Shown one piece after another: positions 1-6,564 of a DNA stretch of 7,136 nucleotides. The notes beneath the pieces were generated by a model that saw only the letters and a program-made list of their open reading frames with translations, had not been told where the DNA came from and ran no database searches. Position 1 is the stretch's first letter; each line of letters begins with the position of its first letter. A program made the translations under genes and the position numbers. This stretch comes from Gp13-AA77 sp035516075 (GTDB lineage: Bacteria; Acidobacteriota; Terriglobia; UBA7540), in the NCBI GenBank assembly GCA_035516075.1, contig DATJAQ010000232.1, forward strand, positions 1-7,136. Direction: 5' to 3'.

Positions 1-5
1 CGACG

Positions 6-62
6 GGTAACATTTTCAAATGTCTCGACAGCCCCTCAGCGGTAACATTTAACACGTCTCGA
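6..62. repeat. Diverged direct repeat pair, possible mobile-element end
   Basis: Two copies, 6-28 and 41-62, both begin GGTAACATTT and both end GTCTCGA, with a few substitutions and one indel between. They are 35 nt apart. Nothing coding is visible here. Multiple short subterminal repeats are typical of the ends of some insertion sequences such as the IS21 family, so this could be the edge of an element lying to the left of the window. No transposase is in view, so the origin is inference; the repeat itself is directly seen. Confidence 0.45.
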
Positions 63-71
63 ATCGGGTAC

Positions 72-101
72 TTTCCAGTGTAGAATCACATCCTATACAA
101 T
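72..101 (+). promoter_or_regulatory. Possible sigma-70-type promoter upstream of rpoD
   Basis: TTTCCA at 72-77 matches 4 of 6 positions of the TTGACA -35 box. TACAAT at 96-101 matches 5 of 6 of the TATAAT -10 box, with an 18-nt spacer. An overlapping reading with TATACA at 94-99 and a 16-nt spacer is also possible. The site lies about 115 nt before the rpoD start in an otherwise non-coding leader, which suits a promoter, but the -35 match is weak. Confidence 0.35.
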
Positions 102-217
102 GGCTGATGTGTCCCTTTACGCGATTATGGGGCGTCGCGTCCGAGGAGGCGCGTCTCATTTCCGGATTACGGCCGTGAACTGTTCGTCGCAGATTGACGC
201 GTGGCCCTCATTCTGCG

Positions 218-1939
<1,722 letters not shown>

Positions 1940-2146
1940 GACGCCAGAGTTCGGCGCAAAGGAGTACCATTGAGGTGTTGAAAAAGGGTGAGTGGGGCGA
2001 CTTATTTGCGACTCGTTCGCAACTAACGATAGGGAGGGCAGCGCGAATGGCCGTTTATCGACCCGGCCCGAAATCGAGGCAAGACGGATCAGGTACGCTT
2101 TGGCGCGAACGGTGGCAGGACGCTGCGGCAAAAAGCGCCTGAAAAA

Positions 2147-2177
2147 CGGAGCGAGGCCCCTATGTTATTTAGAATCA
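2147..2177 (+). repeat. Interspersed 31-nt repeat, copy 1
   Basis: Matches copy 2 at 2356-2386 in 26 of 31 positions. The best conserved core is CTATGTT-TTTAGA-TCA. Similarity extends weakly to the left to about 2133 (AAGC followed by an A-rich run) with small indels. It sits at the left edge of an AT-rich patch. Read as codons the two copies give similar short peptides, so a decayed coding origin is possible; a shared regulatory site is the alternative. Confidence 0.65.
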
Positions 2178-2314
2178 GCATGTGTGTAAAAATTATATAC
2201 CTTGAATCGGCTGGTTTTCGGTCCAAATTGCCCCCAAATGGCCTTAAGGTTGGGATCGGTTTTGAGGTAGACCACTGTCGGCATGGCAAAGTCCGGCCGG
2301 AATGCGCCCACCAT
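2165..2314 (-). CDS. Possible 49-aa small ORF, antisense, doubtful
   Basis: A minus-strand frame starting at ATG (2314-2312) encodes 49 residues beginning MVGAFRPDFAMPTVVYLKTD and ends at TAA 2167-2165, inside repeat copy 1. Its composition, with several aromatic and charged residues, looks more protein-like than the opposing + frame. The frame stays open for 18 codons upstream of the ATG to a TAG in repeat copy 2. No Shine-Dalgarno precedes it and I recognise no family. It may be a decayed gene fragment or chance. Confidence 0.15.
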   Translation of the reverse strand: MVGAFRPDFAMPTVVYLKTDPNLKAIWGQFGPKTSRFKVYNFYTHADSK

Positions 2315-2355
2315 TGGGGGTATTAGGCCGGCATACAGAGAAGCCGCCCAAAACG

Positions 2356-2386
2356 CGGAACGAAGCCACTATGTTCTTTAGATTCA
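2356..2386 (+). repeat. Interspersed 31-nt repeat, copy 2, adjacent to iron permease start
   Basis: Second copy of the 31-nt repeat, 26 of 31 identical to 2147-2177. It ends 16 nt before the ATG of the FTR1 fusion gene and so lies in its leader or promoter. Its right end carries a minimal dyad, TGTT (2372-2375) and AACA (2386-2389). Position next to an iron-uptake gene makes an operator conceivable, but it is equally compatible with a dispersed genomic repeat. Confidence 0.65.
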
Positions 2387-2403
2387 ACAAAGGTTTCCGA
2401 TAA
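2371..2403 (+). other. Possible 10-codon leader ORF overlapping the iron permease start
   Basis: ATG 2371 opens a frame encoding MFFRFNKGFR, ending in TAA at 2401-2403. The last A of this stop is the first base of the ATG of the FTR1 fusion gene (TAATG). Such overlaps often couple translation. The leader has no clear ribosome-binding site of its own and its first half lies within repeat copy 2, so chance is a serious alternative. Confidence 0.2.
2389..2393 (+). promoter_or_regulatory. Ribosome-binding site of the FTR1 fusion gene
   Basis: AAAGG at 2389-2393 lies 9 nt before ATG 2403, a usual Shine-Dalgarno position. It supports this start, which also places the first FTR1 transmembrane helix and its REGVE motif at the expected N-terminal location. 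Confidence 0.55.
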
Positions 2404-3701
2404 TGTTGGAATCGCTCGTAATCACCCTGCGGGAAGGGGTCGAAGCCGCCCTGGTGGTGGGCATTGTCCTCGGCTACCTGAGGAAGACCGGCCGCTCAGC
2501 TTGGGCGCGGACGGTATACCTGGCTCTTGGCCTCGCAGTGCTGGCGAGCCTGGCGCTGGGCGCCTGGCTCCACCGGCTGAACGTCAGCGAGCTTGGGGAC
2601 GCCTACGAAGGCGGTTTGATGCTGGTGGCGGCGGTTTTCGTGGCCTCGCTGGTGTGGTGGATGTGGCGTACCGGCAAGCGCATGAAGGGCGAGATCGAGC
2701 AGAAACTTCAGCGTCTTTCGGATGCGCCCGGGCACGGCGCGAGCACCGGCTTGTTCTTCTTCGTCTTCCTGATGGTCTTTCGCGAAGGCATCGAGACCGT
2801 CCTCTTCCTGGCGGCCGTGTCGCTGCGCACCACCGGCGCGCTCCTGGAGTTTACCGGCGCGGTGGCCGGCCTCGCGCTGGCCGTGGGGTTCGGGGTGGCG
2901 TTCTTTAAGGGCAGCCTGCGGGTGAACTTGCCGCGATTCTTCCGTATCACCACCGTCGTGCTGTTCGCCATTTCCATCCAGTTGCTGGTTACGGGGGTGC
3001 ACGAGCTCTCCGAAGCCCAGGTGCTGCCCTCCAGCCCTCGTGAGATGGCCCTGGTGGGCCCGATCGTCAACAACGACCTGCTCTTCATCGTGCTGGTGAT
3101 TGCCATCTGCCTGTTTCTTGTGACGGCGGAGCATGTGGGCAAGAACGCTCCGAAGCCCGCCGCGCTCGAGCGCCTTCCGGCTCCGGCGCGGCGCAAAATC
3201 CTGGCCGTCACGCGGCGCGAGCGCTTCTGGAAGCTGGCGGCCGCCGGGATGGCGCTGGCCGCCATTGTGCTGATCAGCGCCGAAATTGTCTACGCCCACG
3301 CCGCCCAGGCTCGAGATGTCCCTCAGGGCGTGGCGCTGACGGGCAGCGAAGTACGCATCCCCGTCTCGGAGCTCGGCGATCACGGCCTCCACCATTTCGC
3401 CCTCACTGTTGCCGGCCGCGAGGTGCGCTTCATCGCCATCCTCGATGTCTCCAACACGGTGCGGGCGGCGTTCGACGCCTGCGCCGTCTGCGGCACCCAA
3501 GGCTACTACCAGCGCGGCCAGATGGTGATCTGCCGCAACTGTGGCGCCGCCATCAACGTGCCGACCATGGGGCATGGCGGCGGTTGCAACCCGATTCCGT
3601 TTGACCCGCCGTATCTCGTCGAGGGCGACACCCTTGTGATTCCGGGGGCGGCGCTCGAAGCGGCGGCATACAACTTCACGACAGTGCCGGGTGACAAGTG
3701 A
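2403..3701 (+). CDS. FTR1-family iron permease fused to a DUF2318/FtrD-like Cys-rich domain
   Basis: 432-residue inner-membrane protein. Residues 1-245 form an FTR1/EfeU-type permease with seven hydrophobic segments (about 7-26, 37-57, 69-89, 116-140, 147-168, 179-199, 223-241) and two iron-binding signature motifs, REGVE at 10-14 and REGIE at 127-131, each at the expected helix. Loops rich in Arg/Lys alternate so that the N-terminus faces the periplasm. A basic cytoplasmic linker (242-276) leads to an eighth helix (277-298), placing residues 300-432 in the periplasm. That domain has CAVC (C360, C363), CRNC (C377, C380) and GGGC (C395), the pattern of DUF2318, the family of FtrD and Cj1660-like proteins thought to bind an iron-sulfur or other metal centre. 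Known family role: high-affinity iron import. The fusion suggests permease and redox/metal partner act one-to-one. The last codons (VPGDK and TGA) are made of heptad repeat units. No P19/FetP gene follows immediately. Confidence 0.9.
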   Translation: MLESLVITLREGVEAALVVGIVLGYLRKTGRSAWARTVYLALGLAVLASLALGAWLHRLNVSELGDAYEGGLMLVAAVFVASLVWWMWRTGKRMKGEIEQKLQRLSDAPGHGASTGLFFFVFLMVFREGIETVLFLAAVSLRTTGALLEFTGAVAGLALAVGFGVAFFKGSLRVNLPRFFRITTVVLFAISIQLLVTGVHELSEAQVLPSSPREMALVGPIVNNDLLFIVLVIAICLFLVTAEHVGKNAPKPAALERLPAPARRKILAVTRRERFWKLAAAGMALAAIVLISAEIVYAHAAQARDVPQGVALTGSEVRIPVSELGDHGLHHFALTVAGREVRFIAILDVSNTVRAAFDACAVCGTQGYYQRGQMVICRNCGAAINVPTMGHGGGCNPIPFDPPYLVEGDTLVIPGAALEAAAYNFTTVPGDK

Positions 3702-3711
3702 GGGGTGACGA
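3684..3711 (+). repeat. Left heptad array, four 7-nt units, supplies the upstream stop codon
   Basis: Consecutive units GTGCCGG, GTGACAA, GTGAGGG and GTGACGA, consensus GTGACRR. The array encodes the C-terminal VPGDK of the FTR1 fusion and its TGA stop (3699-3701) lies in the third unit. It is an inverted copy of the array at 3844-3878: 24 of 28 positions pair with 3849-3876, two more as G-U in RNA, with a perfect 14-nt core at 3688-3701. Confidence 0.8.
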
Positions 3712-3776
3712 GCAGCAGCTAATTCATCGTTCGCCGAGCGGCCTTCCCAGCCCGGTTGCGGGTCCTGACGGCGTTC

Positions 3777-3833
3777 GGCGCCTGAAACGGATCATGTCCG
3801 TAGCGCCTGAGAGGATGCTGAGTGAGACTCACT
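3777..3833 (+). other. Stem-loop and adjacent palindrome in the spacer
   Basis: GGCGC (3777-3781) can pair with GCGCC (3803-3807), and inside it ACGGA (3787-3791) with TCCGT (3797-3801) around a 5-nt loop. Just downstream, AGTGAG-A-CTCACT (3821-3833) is a perfect 13-nt dyad. There is no T-run after either, so these are not classical terminators. They fill part of the 132-nt interior between the heptad arrays and may be part of the same element. Confidence 0.3.
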
Positions 3834-3843
3834 TCGCGCGCTC

Positions 3844-3878
3844 GCCACTTGTCACTCGTCACTTGTCACCCGTCACTG
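3844..3878 (-). repeat. Right heptad array, five inverted 7-nt units abutting the next gene
   Basis: Units on the + strand are GCCACTT, GTCACTC, GTCACTT, GTCACCC and GTCACTG, exact 7-nt period, which are GTGACRR-type units in reverse orientation. The array is followed by TTTTT (3879-3883) and the ATG of the first permease gene at 3886. It occupies the position where a Shine-Dalgarno would be expected; none is present. Confidence 0.8.
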
Positions 3879-3885
3879 TTTTTCT

Positions 3886-5169
3886 ATGCTGGCCCGAATC
3901 ATAACCCGGTCGCTCGTTCGGCGGCGGCGCCGCAAGCTGCTGAGCCTTGCCGCCATCGCTCTGGGCATCACGGCTGCCACCGTAGTGGCCACCCTCGCGC
4001 TTGACGTGGGCGACGAGGTGAACCACGAGTTGCGCTCGTTCGGCGCCAACATCACGGTGCTGCCCGCGGCGGACGGCCTGGCGGTAACGGTGGGCGGCGT
4101 CGATTACCGCCCCGCGGCTTCTGGGGCCTTCCTGCGCGAGAGCGATCTGGCGGCGCTCAAGAGCATATTCTGGGCCAACAACATCATGGCCTTCGCACCG
4201 TTCCTTTACGCGCCCGCCACACTCGGCGGGCACCAGGTAATTCTGATCGGGAGTTGGTTCGATCACAGCATCCCGCTCGGGAAGTCGCAGTCGTTCCGCA
4301 CCGGCTTGCGCGATTTGCATCCCGCCTGGAGGGTGCAAGGGCGCTGGCCGGACGACGGAGTTCCCGCGTCCTGCCTGGTGGGCGCCGCGCTGGCGCGCTC
4401 GGCGGGTCTCTCGCCTGGCTCCAGCCTCGCCCTCTCCAATCCCGCACCGTCAGAGGGCGACGAGCCAGGTTACCAGTGCCGTGTGGCAGGGGTGCTCGAA
4501 ACGGGCGGCGCCGAGGATCAGCAGGTGATTGCGCCCCTCGCTGCCGTTCAGGCCTTCGCGGGCGAAGCCGGCCGCGTACGCCGCGTGGAGGTTAGCGCCC
4601 TCACCCAACCGGAGGACGATTTTGCCCGGCGCAACCCGCGCCAGATGACGCCCGACGAGTTTGAGCGCTGGACCTGCTCGGCCTACGTGAGCTCGATTGC
4701 GTATCAGATTGCGCAAGCCATTCCGGGCTCGGTGGCTCACCCGGTGTTCCCGGTCTCCGAGACGGAGGGCCGCATCCTCAACCGCATCGGGACTCTGATG
4801 CTGGCGCTGGCGATCGCGGCGCTGGCCACCGCGTGTCTGGCGGTGGCGTCGATGACGCTGGCGACGGTCATCGAGCGCCGCACCGAGATTGGCCTGTTCC
4901 AGTCGCTCGGCGCCACTGGAATACGCGTGGCCGCTGTCTTTCTGCTCGAGGGTTCGGCGATTGGACTGGCGGGAGGGGCACTCGGCTATGGGGCCGGGAG
5001 CCTGCTGGCGCAGCGCCTCGGCCGCATCGTATTCGGAACGCCGGCGCCCATTCACGGGTCGCTCTTTCCGGCGGTTCTACTGGTGGCCCTGCTGGTGACC
5101 TGGATGGGAAGCGCCGTGCCGCTGGCGCGCGGACTCAAGGTGCCAGCCGCAAGGGCGCTGCGAGGTTGA
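3886..5169 (+). CDS. ABC transporter permease, FtsX/MacB type (first of two)
   Basis: 427-residue inner-membrane protein with the four-helix FtsX/MacB layout. A basic N-terminus (RRRRRK, 12-17) is followed by TM1 near 18-39. A periplasmic MacB-core-like domain covers about 40-300. TM2 is near 301-326, TM3 near 345-375 and TM4 near 391-412. The cytoplasmic segment ERRTEIGLFQSLGAT (330-344) is the ATPase-coupling region typical of the family. It is clearly paralogous to the next gene: both have R-S-[FY]-GAN after TM1, a PAW motif, and two periplasmic cysteines in matching contexts (C163 in ASCLVGAAL, C198 in YQCRVAGVL). Gene order after an FTR1/DUF2318 gene resembles the permeases of fet-type iron clusters, so a role in iron handling is inferred; the substrate is unknown. 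The start codon directly follows a repeat array and has no Shine-Dalgarno; no other in-frame start nearby is better. The TGA stop lies in an octad repeat. Confidence 0.88.
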   Translation: MLARIITRSLVRRRRRKLLSLAAIALGITAATVVATLALDVGDEVNHELRSFGANITVLPAADGLAVTVGGVDYRPAASGAFLRESDLAALKSIFWANNIMAFAPFLYAPATLGGHQVILIGSWFDHSIPLGKSQSFRTGLRDLHPAWRVQGRWPDDGVPASCLVGAALARSAGLSPGSSLALSNPAPSEGDEPGYQCRVAGVLETGGAEDQQVIAPLAAVQAFAGEAGRVRRVEVSALTQPEDDFARRNPRQMTPDEFERWTCSAYVSSIAYQIAQAIPGSVAHPVFPVSETEGRILNRIGTLMLALAIAALATACLAVASMTLATVIERRTEIGLFQSLGATGIRVAAVFLLEGSAIGLAGGALGYGAGSLLAQRLGRIVFGTPAPIHGSLFPAVLLVALLVTWMGSAVPLARGLKVPAARALRG

Positions 5170-5197
5170 TTCATTGAGGGATTGACTCATTGAATCA
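5166..5197 (+). repeat. Left octad array, four 8-nt units, supplies the upstream stop codon
   Basis: Units TTGATTCA, TTGAGGGA, TTGACTCA and TTGAATCA in exact 8-nt period. The TGA stop of the first permease (5167-5169) is inside the first unit. The end of the array plus the next bases forms a perfect dyad CATTGA-A-TCAATG (5188-5200). TTGATTCATTGA (5166-5177) is perfectly inverted at 5244-5255. Confidence 0.8.
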
Positions 5198-5239
5198 ATG
5201 TGAACTCTGGCATTTCGCGAGTGGCGTGCGGGCTTTGAT

Positions 5240-5287
5240 TGGGTCAATGAATCAATGAGCCGATGAGACAATCGTTGAATCGTTCAA
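5240..5287 (-). repeat. Right octad array, six inverted 8-nt units running into the next start codon
   Basis: On the + strand: TGGGTCAA, TGAATCAA, TGAGCCGA, TGAGACAA, TCGTTGAA and TCGTTCAA, in exact 8-nt register. Read on the - strand the first four are TTGACCCA, TTGATTCA, TCGGCTCA and TTGTCTCA, the same type as the left array. The final A (5287) is the first base of the chosen ATG of the second permease. About 42 nt separate it from the left array; that spacer shows nothing recognisable. Confidence 0.75.
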
Positions 5288-6558
5288 TGTTCTGGCGCGT
5301 CTGGCTGCGCTCCCTGGCGGTGAAGCGGCCGCAATCGCTGCTGGCGTTCGCCGCGCTTGCGCTGGGCGCCACCGTGGCCTCGCTCCTGCTGAATCTCTAC
5401 GGCGGTGCGCAGCGCAAGATGCAGAGCGACTTCCGCTCTTACGGCGCCAACGTGATTGTGGCACCGGCGAGCCGTGGAACCGCCGACGCCGACGGATCGC
5501 CGCCCGGCCGGCCGCGCACTGGCCTAGCCAGCGAGGCTACTCCCAGCAGCACCGCACGATCCCCTGGAGGCCTGATCGACGCCGCGAAGGCCGCTGAGCT
5601 CCACAGCAGACTGCAGTCAATCCGGCCCGATGCCGCCAATATCCTAGCCGTCCCCGTGCTGTACGTGGTGGCGTCTGCCGATCCTGCGAGGGCGTCGAGT
5701 CCAGCTCCGGCAACCGGCCTGGTGGCGGTGGGGGCGGATTTCGCCGCACTACGCGCTCTCAATCCGGCCTGGAAGTTCACCGGCGACGCGGCGGGCCCGG
5801 GGGTTGGTGACTGCGTGCTCGGCGCGCGCGCAGCCGAGCGACTGGGGCTGAAGCCGGGGAATCGAATTCGGCTCACGGTGGGCGGGTCGGAAGTGACGGT
5901 TCCGGAGGAAACCGCGGGCCGGAATCTGACCTGCAATGTGGCGGGCTTGGTCGCGAGCGGGGCGGCCGAAGACGACCAGGCGTTTCTGCCGCTCGAAGCC
6001 TTGCAGCGGCTCGCCGGCCTCGCTGGAAGCGTCAGCCTGGTGGAGCTGCGCGTGCCTGGCACCGCCCGCGCCATCACGACGGCGGTGAGCGATCTCGCCC
6101 AGGCTTTTCCGTCGCTCGAGATTCGCCCAATCCGTGAGATTGTGCAGTCGGAGGGCGCGATCCTCCACACCCTTCAGGCCCTGGTGCTCTCGCTCGCGGC
6201 CCTGATCGTCGGCGTGGTCGTGCTGTGTGTGATGGCCACCGTGACCACCATTGTGCTGGAACGGAGCAAGGAAGTGGCCGTGATGAAGGCGCTCGGCGCC
6301 ACAGACCGGACGGTGCTCGGCCTGCTTCTGACGGAGATCGGGGCGCTCGGGCTTGCCGGGGGCGCGGTGGGCTTTCTCGCCGGCGTGGTGCTGGCGCGCC
6401 GGCTGGGCCTGGACTTGTTCGGCGTGACCCTTGACCCGGCCTGGTGGACGCTGGGGCCCGTGCTGGTTTCGGCGCTTCTGGTGGCGGCGCTGCCCGCCCT
6501 GGTGCCAGTCTCCATGGTCCGGAGCATTGACCCCGCGCGCAGCCTGAAGGGAGAATAA
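5287..6558 (+). CDS. ABC transporter permease, FtsX/MacB type (second of two)
   Basis: 423 residues from ATG 5287. An in-frame ATG at 5263 would add MRQSLNRS, but those codons are octad repeat, so I prefer 5287; neither start has a Shine-Dalgarno. Layout matches the preceding gene: TM1 near 20-38, periplasmic domain to about 296, TM2 near 297-322, coupling segment ERSKEVAVMKALGA (325-338), TM3 near 342-368, TM4 near 388-408. Matching cysteines are C176 (DCVLGARAA) and C216 (LTCNVAGLV), each followed by sequence alike to the paralogue, including G-A-[AE]-E-D-[DQ]-Q after the second. Compared with the paralogue it carries Pro/Ser/Thr/Gly-rich low-complexity stretches near 61-96 and 131-143. It ends 6 nt before the ATPase gene, implying cotranscription. 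Likely the heterodimer partner of the first permease in an iron-linked ABC complex; substrate unknown. Confidence 0.88.
   Translation: MFWRVWLRSLAVKRPQSLLAFAALALGATVASLLLNLYGGAQRKMQSDFRSYGANVIVAPASRGTADADGSPPGRPRTGLASEATPSSTARSPGGLIDAAKAAELHSRLQSIRPDAANILAVPVLYVVASADPARASSPAPATGLVAVGADFAALRALNPAWKFTGDAAGPGVGDCVLGARAAERLGLKPGNRIRLTVGGSEVTVPEETAGRNLTCNVAGLVASGAAEDDQAFLPLEALQRLAGLAGSVSLVELRVPGTARAITTAVSDLAQAFPSLEIRPIREIVQSEGAILHTLQALVLSLAALIVGVVVLCVMATVTTIVLERSKEVAVMKALGATDRTVLGLLLTEIGALGLAGGAVGFLAGVVLARRLGLDLFGVTLDPAWWTLGPVLVSALLVAALPALVPVSMVRSIDPARSLKGE
6547..6553 (+). promoter_or_regulatory. Ribosome-binding site of the ABC ATPase gene
   Basis: AAGGGAG at 6547-6553, within the last codons of the second permease, lies 11 nt before GTG 6565. 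This is a slightly long but acceptable spacing and the only plausible site; the AAAGG at 6557-6561 is too close to the start. Confidence 0.45.
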
Positions 6559-6564
6559 AGGCCC

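Larger units (their letters stand above)
1940..2402. other. 463-nt intergenic region, no convincing gene
   Basis: No open frame here has a ribosome-binding site or recognisable protein family. A 65-codon + frame (1992-2189) looks random. Two mutually antisense frames share the same codon register: + 2162-2326 (54 aa) and - 2165-2314 (49 aa); at most one can be real. The stretch 2161-2204 is strikingly AT-rich for this DNA and could hold the promoter of the downstream iron permease gene, but no clean -35/-10 pair is visible. I found no tRNA, riboswitch or intrinsic terminator, and no convincing Fur box. The region contains two copies of a 31-nt repeat, listed separately. Confidence 0.6.

Noticed and set aside
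143..149. GAGGAGG Shine-Dalgarno-like sequence upstream of rpoD
   Set aside because: No start codon at a suitable distance downstream; the rpoD candidates are 45 nt or more away.
2161..2204. Fur box or clean sigma-70 promoter in the AT-rich patch
   Set aside because: No good match to the GATAATGATAATCATTATC pattern, and candidate -10/-35 pairs need a 19-20 nt spacer; kept only as a remark on the region.
2496..3575. 359-aa minus-strand frame opposite the FTR1 fusion
   Set aside because: His/Gln/Gly-rich shadow of a gene with strong family motifs and consistent membrane topology on the + strand.
3844..3878. CRISPR-like or regulator-operator array
   Set aside because: Units are 7 nt with no spacers between them, far too short and contiguous for CRISPR. 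The inverted partner at the other side of the junction fits a structural repeat better.
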